43,192 nt of DNA from F0422 sp003992255. GTDB lineage: Bacteria > Bacillota > Negativicutes > Veillonellales > Veillonellaceae. This document shows positions 8,817 to 17,036 of this stretch, one piece after another. The notes beneath the pieces were generated by a model. It had not been told where the DNA came from and made no database searches. It worked only from the letters and a program-made list of their open reading frames with translations. The stretch lies in assembly GCF_003992255.1 (NCBI RefSeq), contig NZ_RQVA01000016.1:1-43192 (forward strand). Direction: 5' to 3'. Positions within the stretch are counted from its first letter, which is position 1; each line of letters begins with the position of its first letter. The translations under genes were made by a program, and so were the position numbers.

Positions 8817-9317
8817 TCACAATTGTAAAATCTGTTTTAATGTATCTGTATGCGAGCTATGAGCTGTGCAAATGGCAATCGCTAACGCATCCGCCGCATC
8901 ATCGGGTTTAATTTTTTCACGAATACCCAGCAAGTTCATCGTCATATAGGTGACTTGTTCTTTTGTTGCTTTTCCGTAGCCTACCACAGATTGTTTGACC
9001 TGCAATGGAGTATACTCGTAAATCGGCAAATCTTGCTGGCTCGCCGCGAGCAAAGTAACACCCCTAGCTTGGGCAACGCCAATACCTGTCGTCACATTGC
9101 GAGCAAAGTACAGCTTTTCTATACCAAACTTTTGAGGGCGAAATTCTTCTAAAATATCACTTAACTCATTAAATATAATTTCTAATCGTCTCGCTTCCGG
9201 TGTTTTTGCCTCTGTAGTAATCACACCATAGGTAACTGGTTTCAACGAGCTCCCTATGACATCAATAATACCATATCCACAAATAGCATAGCCCGGATCA
9301 ATTCCAATAATTCGCAC
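8817..9317 (-). CDS. ruvC: Crossover junction endodeoxyribonuclease RuvC
   Basis: RuvC resolves Holliday junctions by symmetric nicking. The 166 residues carry the RNase H-fold acidic residues in expected places: Asp in GIDPG near the N-terminus, Glu in GIEKLYFARN, and the C-terminal pair in KPDDAADALAIA. The start codon is GTG (9315-9317 read on the minus strand), preceded by AGAGGTTATAGC; the reading MRIIGIDPG is the usual N-terminus. It is the first gene of the ruvC-to-secF train, with an extended -10 element 41-49 bp upstream. Confidence 0.97.
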   Translation of the reverse strand: MRIIGIDPGYAICGYGIIDVIGSSLKPVTYGVITTEAKTPEARRLEIIFNELSDILEEFRPQKFGIEKLYFARNVTTGIGVAQARGVTLLAASQQDLPIYEYTPLQVKQSVVGYGKATKEQVTYMTMNLLGIREKIKPDDAADALAIAICTAHSSHTDTLKQILQL

Positions 9318-9357
9318 GCTATAACCTCTGATTCTATTTCATCGTTTCAATCATTTA

Positions 9358-9366
9358 ATTATAGCA
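9358..9366 (-). promoter_or_regulatory. Extended -10 promoter of ruvC operon
   Basis: The minus strand reads TGCTATAAT here, an extended -10 (TGn plus TATAAT), with no good -35. It lies between the radC stop and ruvC GTG and would give a short leader. It is the only clear promoter signal ahead of the ten-gene train. Confidence 0.6.
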
Positions 9367-9388
9367 AATTTATAGCATGTCTGCACCC

Positions 9389-10063
9389 TTATAGTATACC
9401 TTTTTCCAATAAGCTTACATACGTTCCATCTCCAATGATGATATGGTCTAGCACAGGAATCCCCATAACCTCTCCAGCTCTCGCAAACACTTTGGTCACC
9501 CGCACGTCATCACTGCTCTCCGTAGGGTCCCCTGATGGGTGATTATGCATCAAGATTATGGCTCCTGCATTAGCATCAATGGCATGACGAAATACAGCCC
9601 TCTGCTCTGCCGTGCTACTCGTTAACCCACCCTTTGAGATAAGGACGGGCTTAATTAATTTATTTTTCACCGTCAACAACAAGATGTAAAAATGTTCCTC
9701 TGTTTTATGTCGTAATCGTTCCATCATATAATGGGCCGCTGCTTCTGGTGTACTAAAATCTTGCCAATCTTTTTTTACCTTCATCTGCCCTAATCGTCTG
9801 CCTAGTTCTATGGCTGCACATATTGTTACCGCTTTATCTTGCCCAATTCCATTAATTTCTCGCAATCGATCCACTGTAACATCATTTAGCCCGCCTGTGA
9901 AAGTCTCCATATGTGTCACCACATCATTCGCTACTGTTAACACAGAGGCCCCTTTTCTTCCAGTCCGCAATAAAATAGCAATCAACTCTTCCAACGCTAA
10001 CGCTTCTGGTCCTAAGGCAATAAATTTTTCTCTCGGCAGTTGATATGATTGTAAATCCAACAT
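9389..10063 (-). CDS. radC: RadC family JAMM-domain protein
   Basis: The start is placed at MLDLQSYQLPREK (224 residues) because ATGGAGGAATT precedes it; a start 51 bp earlier is possible but lacks a comparable site. The N-terminal half holds a helix-hairpin-helix region (LREINGIGQDKAVTICAAIELGRR in two parts) and the C-terminal half the RadC/MPN domain with the metal motif HNHPSGDPTESSDD and upstream Glu in EEHFYILLL. The name comes from an old DNA repair assignment; the molecular function of the family is not established. It is separated from ruvC by 71 bp holding the ruvC promoter, and from ackA by 341 bp. Confidence 0.93.
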   Translation of the reverse strand: MLDLQSYQLPREKFIALGPEALALEELIAILLRTGRKGASVLTVANDVVTHMETFTGGLNDVTVDRLREINGIGQDKAVTICAAIELGRRLGQMKVKKDWQDFSTPEAAAHYMMERLRHKTEEHFYILLLTVKNKLIKPVLISKGGLTSSTAEQRAVFRHAIDANAGAIILMHNHPSGDPTESSDDVRVTKVFARAGEVMGIPVLDHIIIGDGTYVSLLEKGIL

Positions 10064-10148
10064 AATTCCTCCATCATTTGAAAGTAACTCTACAACTCCT
10101 ATAAACGACAACACGCCATACTCTATTGAGTACGACGCATTCTAATCT

Positions 10149-10165
10149 GTACAAGTTATTTGTAC
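10149..10165. promoter_or_regulatory. GTACAA-N5-TTGTAC dyad upstream of radC
   Basis: A perfect 6-bp inverted repeat with a 5-bp spacer lies in the presumed radC promoter region. Related dyads occur at 18381-18395, 21217-21229 and 40761-40772. An operator role is inference. Confidence 0.35.
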
Positions 10166-10356
10166 CTATATGTAAATCTCTCTATATCTATATAATTCGC
10201 CACAAGTTAGCAAACTCCTTGTATCACATATCAATACATCTACCTACTACAGTATCTAATATAACCTAGTACCTAATGCGTAAAATTATCTGGACACCTT
10301 AGTAGCGCTCTATCACTCGCACCTTGTACTTTCGATCTTAAACCACCTATTTATAA

Positions 10357-10390
10357 CAAAAAGAGCCTCCTCATAGAGGAGACTCTTTCA
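10357..10390 (-). terminator. Terminator of ackA
   Basis: AAAGAG and CTCCTC (60-65 and 67-72 of the 103xx block) pair with GAGGAG and CTCTTT through one C/A mismatch and an ATA loop. On the minus strand the stem ends in CTCTTTTTG, a T-run suited to intrinsic termination 15 bp after the ackA stop. Confidence 0.85.
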
Positions 10391-10404
10391 CAGATAATCA
10401 GAGA

Positions 10405-11619
10405 TTACCAGTTTTTCATCACTAATGGGCTTGTGATACGTTTTGTATCACGAGCGATCATGATTTCTTCATTTGTAGGAATTGCAAAGATTTTAACTTT
10501 GGAACCTTCTGCACTGATTTCAGCTTCTTTACCACGAACATTGTTGCGTTCAGGGTCGATGCGAGTGCCTAAGTATTCTAAACCATTACAGATTGCATCA
10601 CGGTTGCCAATACCATTTTCACCGATACCAGCTGTGAATACGATAGCGTCAACGCCACCCATAACAGCTACATACGCACCGATTGTAGAACGTACTTTGT
10701 AATGGAACATATCCAATGCCAATTGAGCGCGTTTATTGCCTTCTTCAGCAGCTTCTTCGATCACACGGAAGTCGTTGGATACACCAGAAATACCAAATAC
10801 GCCAGATTTTTTGTTCATGATAGCATCGATTTCATGGTATGTCATATCCCATTTTTCCATCAAGTAAGGAACGATAGCTGGGTCGATATCACCACAACGA
10901 GTACCCATGATCAAACCAGATAATGGAGTGAATCCCATGGATGTATCGATGGAACGGCCACCTTTAATAGCAGTAACAGAAGAACCATTACCTAAGTGAC
11001 AAGATACGATGCGAAGATCGGACATGTGTTTACCCATCAATTCAGCTACACGTTGTGCCACATATTTGTGGGAAGTGCCATGGAAACCATAACGGCGAAC
11101 ACCTAAATCAGTGTATGCTTCGTATGGAAGACCATATAAGAATGCCTCAGCTGGCATTGTTTGATGGAATGCTGTATCAAATACACCAACTTGTGGTACA
11201 TTTGGCATAATTTTTTGGCATGCTTCGATACCTTGGATGTTTGGAGGATTGTGAAGTGGAGCGATTTTCGCGCATTCTTCCAATGCTTCCATCACTGCAG
11301 GAGTGATCAATACGGAATCAGCGAATTTTTCAGCACCATGTACTACACGATGACCTACAGCATCGATTTCGTCCATGGAACTAATTACACCATGCTCTGG
11401 ATCTACCAAAATATCCAATAAGACTTGTAACGCCACTTTGTGGTCAGCTACTGGTTCGATGCGCTCTAATTTGTCTGCATCTGGACGACGATGAGTGAAA
11501 ATTGCATCATCGGAACCGATTTTTTCGAATTGACCTTTCGCCAATACAACTTCATGCTCCATATCAATTAATTGATACTTCAAGGAGGAGCTACCGCAGT
11601 TTACGACTAAAACGTTCAT
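10405..11619 (-). CDS. ackA: Acetate kinase
   Basis: AckA interconverts acetyl phosphate plus ADP and acetate plus ATP, giving substrate-level ATP in fermentation. The 404 residues begin MNVLVVNCGSSSLKYQ (phosphate-binding N-terminus) and contain the GHRVVHG motif, the RYGFHGTSHKYV signature, CHLGNGSSV and the C-terminal FTAGIGENG adenosine loop. Length is standard. It lies 3 bp downstream of a lipoprotein gene, so both are probably cotranscribed from the promoter near 12230. No pta is adjacent. The GAGGGATAAGTA site supports the start. Confidence 0.98.
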   Translation of the reverse strand: MNVLVVNCGSSSLKYQLIDMEHEVVLAKGQFEKIGSDDAIFTHRRPDADKLERIEPVADHKVALQVLLDILVDPEHGVISSMDEIDAVGHRVVHGAEKFADSVLITPAVMEALEECAKIAPLHNPPNIQGIEACQKIMPNVPQVGVFDTAFHQTMPAEAFLYGLPYEAYTDLGVRRYGFHGTSHKYVAQRVAELMGKHMSDLRIVSCHLGNGSSVTAIKGGRSIDTSMGFTPLSGLIMGTRCGDIDPAIVPYLMEKWDMTYHEIDAIMNKKSGVFGISGVSNDFRVIEEAAEEGNKRAQLALDMFHYKVRSTIGAYVAVMGGVDAIVFTAGIGENGIGNRDAICNGLEYLGTRIDPERNNVRGKEAEISAEGSKVKIFAIPTNEEIMIARDTKRITSPLVMKNW

Positions 11620-11622
11620 TAC

Positions 11623-12189
11623 TTATCCCTCTTTCTTAGTAATTTGAATGTGCCCATTCACACGTTGATTAATTTCTTCTCCTACAGGAGATGCATCACT
11701 GTATGAATAGCGTATATTCCACAATACACCTTTGTTAATAAATGTGTATTGAGTGAAACCAACTTTATGACCATTCGCATTCGTGGCCAATGTAGATTTT
11801 ATGGCTTGTACACCATCCACTTGTACCTTTTCTTGATTCCAAGGTACATTAGCTCCTGTTTGCCCAAGTTCTTTTCCTAACTCTTGCTGAGCTATTTTTG
11901 CGGATTCTTCTAAGCTTAGTAAAGGAGCTCCTGCTGATGCTTGCGTAGCACTCACAAACACTCCATAGTTCTTATCAAGTCCCGCATACACAGTGAATGG
12001 CTGCCCTTTGTCATTGGCAACTATTTTATCAAGTTGGCCAAAATCAAAAGGAGAATCTACAATCACTTCCGATTGACCTACATTAATGACCTTTTGACCG
12101 AAACTATAGGTATCAATTGCTTGCTGGTTGCCGCAGCCACCTAATAGGAACATCATTCCCAATCCGAGGGCGATGATATATTGTTTCAT
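11623..12189 (-). CDS. Putative lipoprotein of unknown function
   Basis: The 188 residues begin with a signal peptide ending in a lipobox (FLLGGC, Cys19), so the protein is predicted to be lipid-anchored. The mature part is a mixed alpha/beta domain (an SFGQKVINVGQSEVIVDSPFD segment in two parts, then QYTFINKGVLWNIRYSYS), reminiscent of small PsbP/DUF1795-like envelope domains, but the family is not recognised with confidence. It is first in a two-gene unit with ackA (3-bp gap), an unusual pairing; whether the link is functional is unknown. The start has AGGTGAACTT before ATG. Confidence 0.8.
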   Translation of the reverse strand: MKQYIIALGLGMMFLLGGCGNQQAIDTYSFGQKVINVGQSEVIVDSPFDFGQLDKIVANDKGQPFTVYAGLDKNYGVFVSATQASAGAPLLSLEESAKIAQQELGKELGQTGANVPWNQEKVQVDGVQAIKSTLATNANGHKVGFTQYTFINKGVLWNIRYSYSDASPVGEEINQRVNGHIQITKKEG

Positions 12190-12225
12190 AAGTTCACCTC
12201 ATATAGATACAATACTCTACGCCCA

Positions 12226-12234
12226 ATTATACCA
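12226..12234 (-). promoter_or_regulatory. Extended -10 promoter of lipoprotein-ackA unit
   Basis: The minus strand reads TGGTATAAT, an extended -10 with consensus TATAAT, 37 bp upstream of the lipoprotein ATG. No good -35 is seen. The same TGGTATAAT occurs upstream of dnaE. Confidence 0.65.
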
Positions 12235-12303
12235 TTAATGTAAGGTTTTTTTCTACCCTTTTTTGACATTTCTTTGTATACTATACACATAGGAGGTACA
12301 AAC

Positions 12304-13755
12304 ATGAAAACTATTGGCATCATTGCAGAATATAATCCCTTTCACAAAGGGCATGCCCATCAACTACAAGAGCTTCGCCGTATATATCCAGATGCAACCT
12401 TGCTCGTTGTGATGAGCGGTGATTTTGTGCAACGAGGCACACCTGCTATATTTTCTAAGTTCCACCGTGCTCAATGGGCGGTCATGGGCGATGCAGATAT
12501 CGTCTTTGAATTACCTTCCATGTTCGCTGTTAGTTCTGCTGAATATTTTGCCTCCGGTGGAATTCGATTGTTACATGCTCTTGGGTGTGATGCTATTTCT
12601 TTTGGGGCCAGTCATACGCAAGTAGAGGATCTTGTATCCGTTGCCAAAGCGTTAGATCACCCTAATACGCAAGAATTGTTGCGCACGTTCTTGAGTCAAG
12701 GATACTCCTATGGTACAGCCTTACGCAAAGCCTTACAACCGTTTCATTCAGCAAATGCATCATTCTATACCGACGAGACCTTAGGTAAGCATACATCCGA
12801 CAGCAGACTTTCAGCAACAGAACAACCGTCATCAAGGAGCCTTTCATTAGAAAACTCAAACGATATGAGTCTGTTGGATAATGACCCTAATACTATCTTA
12901 GGCATTGAGTACATACGTGCCTTGCATCGTTATCATATCAATTTAGACATTATTCCTGTGGAGCGAACTAGTTCCCATCATAATCAAACTTTAGATGATT
13001 CTTTACCATCTGGTACTGCCTTGCGAAGTGCTATTTATGCATCCAAACATACGTCTTCCAGTCTATCCAGGTCTCATAACACGCAACAAGTATCCGATAC
13101 CTCTTCCGGACCTTGTGCATCATTAGAAGACAATACATCTATCTCACTAGGTGAATTAGGAATCGATACCTCCTCTTTAGAAGAAGACACTTTCAAGTGG
13201 CATCACTACGTACCGTCTATGGTAGCCCCTCTTGCTATAGATATTGTGCAAGCCAACTATTATGCCAATCTTGATCGCTATTATGATATGATTCACGTCA
13301 CTAGCCGCATAGCGACCAAAGAAGAATTACAAAACTTACAAGATATGAGTGATGGTTTAGAAGAGGCATGGCTCACTGCGAGTGCCCTCTCTTCTTGGGA
13401 GCAGGCCCGTGAAAGTTTAAAATCAAGACGCTACACCTATGCTCGTCTCGATCGCATCGCTAGCTACAGTCTCTTCCACCGCACTAAAGAGATGTTCCAA
13501 GAGTGCTACCAGCAAGGACCTACCTATGGACGACTACTCGCTTTCAATGACCGAGGCCGTCAATATCTAAAAGAAAAGCGTTCCTCTATTCCTATCGTTC
13601 AAAAATGGGCCCCTTTCTGCCAACAAGCAGCTGGTGTTACCAAAGCACTGTGCGAGCAAGATCAACTGGCAAGTCGACTGTGGCGGCTCACCGTAGAGAG
13701 CCCACTCTATCGTGATAGCCATTATGATTACACTACCAGTCCTATGTATATATAA
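12304..13755 (+). CDS. tmcAL: tRNA(Met) cytidine acetate ligase, insertion-bearing
   Basis: TmcAL (YlbM family) activates acetate with ATP and acetylates C34 of elongator tRNA-Met. The start is set at MKTIGIIAEYNPFHKGH (483 residues) because it follows AGGAGGTACAAAC; ten upstream in-frame residues are rejected. The nucleotidyltransferase HxGH-type motif is NPFHKGH (11-17); FVQRGTPAIF, PNTILGIEYI (about 195-204) and SGTALRSAI are further family blocks. Two Ser-rich low-complexity insertions (about 152-195 and 248-297) explain why it is longer than the roughly 400 residues usual for the family. It is divergent from the lipoprotein-ackA pair, putting an acetate-using enzyme beside acetate kinase. 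Confidence 0.9.
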   Translation: MKTIGIIAEYNPFHKGHAHQLQELRRIYPDATLLVVMSGDFVQRGTPAIFSKFHRAQWAVMGDADIVFELPSMFAVSSAEYFASGGIRLLHALGCDAISFGASHTQVEDLVSVAKALDHPNTQELLRTFLSQGYSYGTALRKALQPFHSANASFYTDETLGKHTSDSRLSATEQPSSRSLSLENSNDMSLLDNDPNTILGIEYIRALHRYHINLDIIPVERTSSHHNQTLDDSLPSGTALRSAIYASKHTSSSLSRSHNTQQVSDTSSGPCASLEDNTSISLGELGIDTSSLEEDTFKWHHYVPSMVAPLAIDIVQANYYANLDRYYDMIHVTSRIATKEELQNLQDMSDGLEEAWLTASALSSWEQARESLKSRRYTYARLDRIASYSLFHRTKEMFQECYQQGPTYGRLLAFNDRGRQYLKEKRSSIPIVQKWAPFCQQAAGVTKALCEQDQLASRLWRLTVESPLYRDSHYDYTTSPMYI

Positions 13756-13760
13756 AACCA

Positions 13761-13810
13761 AAAAGTCCCCTGTACTGAATGCATCATTGCACTCAGTACA
13801 AGGGACTTTT
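13761..13810. terminator. Bidirectional terminator tmcAL / rimM
   Basis: AAAAGTCCC (13761-13769) pairs with GGGACTTTT (13802-13810), continued inward by TGTACTGA/TCAGTACA and GC pairs. The stem is flanked by A and T runs on both sides, so it can serve the two converging transcripts, and it abuts the rimM stop. Confidence 0.9.
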
Positions 13811-13813
13811 CTA

Positions 13814-14311
13814 TTACAACCATTCTGGAGGATCTACGATCATTTTACCGCCTTCAATATCAATAGTTAATACCACTGTTTTCAAGGCAGGCAACAACAA
13901 ATCAGGTTCACCCTCTTTGGCTACTACGTATACATCATTCGCACCAGGTTGCAATACTTCTTTTACAATGCCTAAATCATTACCTGCTGTATCTTCTACC
14001 GCAAGGCCTTCGATTTCAAAGATATAATATCTATCTTCTGGCAATTCCATCAAATCTTGTCTTGGCACTTTTATTTCTTGCTTACCCAATCGTTCAACTG
14101 CAGTACGGTCAGGTAATTCTTTAAAAGTAGCCAAAATAAACTGTTTATGAAATTTAGCAGATGTAATATGGTATGGTTCACCATTAATGTAGCACACATC
14201 CATATTCATAAACCGTTCTGGAAAGTCTGTTCTCGGTAATATACGAACATCGCCCCGCACACCGTGCGGAGCGACGATCACACCGATGGTAATCAGTTCT
14301 TGAGTATCCAT
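13814..14311 (-). CDS. rimM: 16S rRNA processing protein RimM
   Basis: RimM binds ribosomal protein S19 and helps mature the 30S head. The 165 residues show the N-terminal beta-barrel signature ITIGVIVAPHGVRGDVRI and the C-terminal PRC-barrel (YIFEIEGLAVEDTAGNDLG... ending DPPEWL). Length is normal. It is the last gene of the ylxM-ffh operon and shares one base with the upstream ylqD stop. trmD and rplS, which often follow rimM, are absent here; the operon ends in the shared hairpin. Confidence 0.96.
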   Translation of the reverse strand: MDTQELITIGVIVAPHGVRGDVRILPRTDFPERFMNMDVCYINGEPYHITSAKFHKQFILATFKELPDRTAVERLGKQEIKVPRQDLMELPEDRYYIFEIEGLAVEDTAGNDLGIVKEVLQPGANDVYVVAKEGEPDLLLPALKTVVLTIDIEGGKMIVDPPEWL

Positions 14312-14718
14312 TATTTACGGAATGCAACAATTTTGCCATCTTCTAGCAAAATTTCAGAGCCCATAAGAGCATCTAAATTATCACCGATTTTCACAGTAAT
14401 AGTTTGCTCCATTTGGCCTTGTGCAATTTCAGAACCAACTTCAAGCTTCTCCGCTTCTTTCAAACGCTCTGCTACTTGAGCTTTGAAAGCTACGCGTTGT
14501 TGCTTTTCTTCCTCGATTTGTTGACGCAATTGGATTAAACCTTGTGCATCAATTTTTGCTTGTTCACTTAACAAACGTTTTGCTTGGAACTCGATTTGTT
14601 GTAAATCTTGATCCACCATGTCCATTTGTTGTTGTAAATCAGCAACGATTTTGTTTTTTAAAGTGTCCGTAACCTTAGACTTAATTGCCACGGGTACGCG
14701 TAATGTCATTTCTTCCAT
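14311..14718 (-). CDS. YlqD family protein
   Basis: A 135-residue protein with a predicted coiled coil in its middle (about 25-90, rich in Gln/Lys/Glu, for example QLRQQIEEEKQQRVAFKAQV) flanked by short beta segments, ending in a compact domain (KIGDNLDALMGSEILLEDGKIVAF). Position between khpA and rimM and the coiled-coil layout match YlqD of Firmicutes, whose role is not established. The start has AAGGGTGGTAAC. Its stop overlaps the rimM start, suggesting coupling and perhaps a role in ribosome assembly (inference). Confidence 0.8.
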   Translation of the reverse strand: MEEMTLRVPVAIKSKVTDTLKNKIVADLQQQMDMVDQDLQQIEFQAKRLLSEQAKIDAQGLIQLRQQIEEEKQQRVAFKAQVAERLKEAEKLEVGSEIAQGQMEQTITVKIGDNLDALMGSEILLEDGKIVAFRK

Positions 14719-14730
14719 GTTACCACCCTT

Positions 14731-14958
14731 TTAGACAATATCAACGGATATCTTCTTGTTCTCTTTAATAGCCGCTGCTTTAGCCACAGCGCGAATCGCT
14801 TTCGCAATCTTACCTTGCTTTCCGATTACTTTACCCATGTCATCTGGTGCGACACGAATTTCATACACTTCCACATGATCGCGGACGTCCATCGTAACAG
14901 AAACGGCTTCAGGTTGCTTAACTAATGATTGAACAATTAATGTAATTAATTCTTGCAT
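14731..14958 (-). CDS. khpA: KH-domain RNA-binding protein KhpA
   Basis: A 75-residue single KH-domain protein (YlqC/KhpA) that in other Firmicutes binds RNA, often with KhpB. The core GKVIGKQGKIAKAIRAVAKA contains the GxxG loop that contacts RNA. ATG at 14958 is preferred; the adjacent GTG at 14961 is also possible with the same weak GAGG site. It lies 21 bp after rpsP and 12 bp before ylqD in the conserved rpsP-khpA-ylqD-rimM order. Confidence 0.93.
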   Translation of the reverse strand: MQELITLIVQSLVKQPEAVSVTMDVRDHVEVYEIRVAPDDMGKVIGKQGKIAKAIRAVAKAAAIKENKKISVDIV

Positions 14959-14979
14959 CACAGTACGCCTCTCTATTAA

Positions 14980-15243
14980 TTATTTTTTAGCGTCAGCAAA
15001 TTTTTGCATTACGCCATGTTTTTTGAACAAGGAGCGAACAGTATCAGTAGGTTGTGCACCTTTACCCAACCATGCCAATGCTTTCTCTTCGTCAATATTA
15101 ACGATTGCTGGGTTTTTAGTAGCATCGTATTGACCTACTGTATCAACTGGACGACCTTCACGTGGAGCGCGAGAGTCAGCAACTACGATACGATAGAAAG
15201 GAGCTTTTTTAGCACCTAAACGAGTTAAACGGATTTTTAACAT
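14980..15243 (-). CDS. rpsP: 30S ribosomal protein S16
   Basis: An 87-residue ribosomal protein with the classical N-terminus MLKIRLTRLGAKKAPFYRIV and the ADSRAPREGRPVDTVGQYD block. S16 binds 16S rRNA early in 30S assembly. A very strong AAGGAGGTGAAAG site precedes the ATG, as expected of a highly translated gene. It follows ffh by 27 bp. Confidence 0.98.
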   Translation of the reverse strand: MLKIRLTRLGAKKAPFYRIVVADSRAPREGRPVDTVGQYDATKNPAIVNIDEEKALAWLGKGAQPTDTVRSLFKKHGVMQKFADAKK

Positions 15244-15270
15244 TCTTCTTTCACCTCCTTAAATAGAATA

Positions 15271-16620
15271 TTATCCCATGAACGGTAATTTAGGGAACAT
15301 ACCCTTCTTACCTTTGCCCATAGACTGCATTTGTTTCATAAACTTGCGAGCTTCTTCAAATTGTTTAATCAATTGATTCACTCGCTGTACAGTAGTACCA
15401 GACCCTGCCGCAATCCGCTTGCGACGAGATCCATTCAATATATTAGGATCAGTACGTTCTGCCATCGTCATAGATTTAATAATGGCTTCAATCTGACGTA
15501 CCTCTTTATTATTTAAGTCAAAGCCCGCCAATTGGTCTTTCAATTTACCCATACCTGGTAACATGCCCAACAAATTTTGTAGAGGGCCCAATTTACGAAT
15601 TTGATTCATTTGTGCTAAGAAATCATCTAAGGTGAAGTTATTTTTGGCCATTTTTTCAGCCATTTTTTTCGCTTCTTCCTCATCGATTGTATTTTGCACA
15701 CTTTCAATTAATGTTTTAAAATCACCTAAGTCTAAAATACGAGAGGCCATTCGATCGGGATGGAATACTTCTAGGCCATCCATTTTTTCGCTAGTCCCTG
15801 TAAACTTAATCGGCGTACCTGTCACAGCTTTAATAGATAGAGCTGCACCCCCGCGGGCATCACCATCCATTTTTGTCAAAATTACCCCATCTAGACCAAG
15901 ATAATTATTGAAAGCTTCTGCTGTGCCCACTGCATCTTGACCAATCATGGCATCCACTACCAGCAAGATTTCATGTGGTTTTACTTCTTGTTTGATATTG
16001 GCTAATTCATTCATCAGCGTTTCATCAATCGCCAAGCGACCTGCCGTATCGATGATGACAACATCTTTTAATAAGCGCTTCGCTTCTTCAATACCCGCTT
16101 TGGCAATCTCTACTGGATTGGCCCCTGGCGTTTCATTAGCAAACACAGGAATATCAATCTGAGCTCCCACAACTTGTAACTGCTTAATCGCAGCTGGGCG
16201 ATACACATCGGCTGCTACCAGCATAGGATGTTTACCTTGTTTACGAAGGTGTACGGATAGTTTACCAGCGGTTGTCGTTTTACCAGCCCCTTGCAAGCCT
16301 ACCAACATAATAATAGTTGGAGCTTTCGGAGAAATCATAATGCGACTTTCCGTACCTCCTAGTAATGCTGTCAATTCATCATTTACGATTTTAATAACAG
16401 TTTGTGCTGGATTTAACGATCCAAACACTTCTTCACCTAAGGCTTTTTCCTTAATGCGGCTAATAAAATCCTTCGCTACGCCAAAATTTACGTCTGCTTC
16501 TAATAAAGCAAATCGCACTTGTCGCAACGCAAGATTGACATCATCTTCAGAAATTTTACCTTTTCCTTTTAAGGATGCAAAGGCTTCTTGCAATTTATGT
16601 GTTAAATTTTCGAAAGCCAT
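15271..16620 (-). CDS. ffh: Signal recognition particle protein Ffh
   Basis: Ffh binds 4.5S/6S RNA and signal peptides and targets membrane proteins with FtsY. The 449 residues have an N domain, the G domain with GLQGAGKTTTAGKL, DTAGRL and TKMDGDARGG motifs, and a Met-rich M domain (from about 300) containing the RNA-binding SRRKRIAAGSGTTVQRVNQL segment. It begins 1 bp after the ylxM stop, with the GGAGGG site formed by the end of ylxM. Confidence 0.98.
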   Translation of the reverse strand: MAFENLTHKLQEAFASLKGKGKISEDDVNLALRQVRFALLEADVNFGVAKDFISRIKEKALGEEVFGSLNPAQTVIKIVNDELTALLGGTESRIMISPKAPTIIMLVGLQGAGKTTTAGKLSVHLRKQGKHPMLVAADVYRPAAIKQLQVVGAQIDIPVFANETPGANPVEIAKAGIEEAKRLLKDVVIIDTAGRLAIDETLMNELANIKQEVKPHEILLVVDAMIGQDAVGTAEAFNNYLGLDGVILTKMDGDARGGAALSIKAVTGTPIKFTGTSEKMDGLEVFHPDRMASRILDLGDFKTLIESVQNTIDEEEAKKMAEKMAKNNFTLDDFLAQMNQIRKLGPLQNLLGMLPGMGKLKDQLAGFDLNNKEVRQIEAIIKSMTMAERTDPNILNGSRRKRIAAGSGTTVQRVNQLIKQFEEARKFMKQMQSMGKGKKGMFPKLPFMG

Positions 16621-16621
16621 A

Positions 16622-16945
16622 CTATCCCTCCAATTTTGCTAATAATGAGTATATTGAGTCAGACACAGGTATCGTGTTACCTATTTCTTCTTTAATCTCT
16701 GTAATAATATCTCTTCGCATCATATATTGCTCAATTAAGTGCAACTTTTCCTCATAGGATTCCATCAATGATTTAGCCCGTTCTATCGTATCATGTACGG
16801 CTTGTCTAGAAATGCCAAATTCCTCTGCGATTTCACCTAATGACATATCATCTTCATGATGCAAGGCATAACATTCTCTTTGACGCTCTGTCAATAAAGG
16901 CCCATAAAAATCCAACAACAAACTTATTGTCATTCGTTCTTCCAT
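16622..16945 (-). CDS. ylxM: YlxM/p13-type helix-turn-helix protein
   Basis: A 107-residue cytoplasmic protein homologous to YlxM, which is encoded before ffh in many Firmicutes and modulates SRP in streptococci. Residues about 20-60 look like a sigma-factor-region-4-type HTH (LTERQRECYALHHEDDMSLGEIAEEFGISRQAVHDTI in parts). A good AGGAGGCACTC site supports the start. It is the first gene of the operon and is driven by the promoter at 17007-17035. Confidence 0.92.
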   Translation of the reverse strand: MEERMTISLLLDFYGPLLTERQRECYALHHEDDMSLGEIAEEFGISRQAVHDTIERAKSLMESYEEKLHLIEQYMMRRDIITEIKEEIGNTIPVSDSIYSLLAKLEG

Positions 16946-17006
16946 GAGTGCCTCCTCTTTGCATATAGCAAGTCAATCAGTGTCAAGTTAAAAATGTTTA
17001 CACTTA

Positions 17007-17035
17007 ATAATACCAACCTTTTCTCTTATTGTCAA
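17007..17035 (-). promoter_or_regulatory. Sigma-70-type promoter of ylxM-ffh operon
   Basis: On the minus strand TTGACA (17030-17035), a 17-bp spacer and TATTAT (17007-17012), with TGG just before the -10. The predicted start is near 17000, giving a leader of about 55 nt to the ylxM ATG. This is among the best consensus promoters in the window. Confidence 0.8.
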
Positions 17036-17036
17036 C

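Larger units (their letters stand above)
10064..10404. other. Intergenic region radC-ackA
   Basis: No coding region is visible. It holds the ackA terminator (10357-10390) and a dyad GTACAA-N5-TTGTAC at 10149-10165 about 90 bp upstream of the radC start. The remainder is AT-rich with short ATATA tracts. No clear -35/-10 pair for radC could be fixed. Confidence 0.6.

Noticed and set aside
10064..10404. Riboswitch or tRNA upstream of radC
   Set aside because: No known riboswitch core, T-box motif or cloverleaf could be recognised. The only clear structures are the ackA terminator and one short dyad.
12263..12290. TTGACA at 12263-12268 as the -35 of tmcAL
   Set aside because: The candidate -10 sequences (TATACT at 12277, TATACA at 12282) give 8- and 13-bp spacers, too short for a standard promoter.
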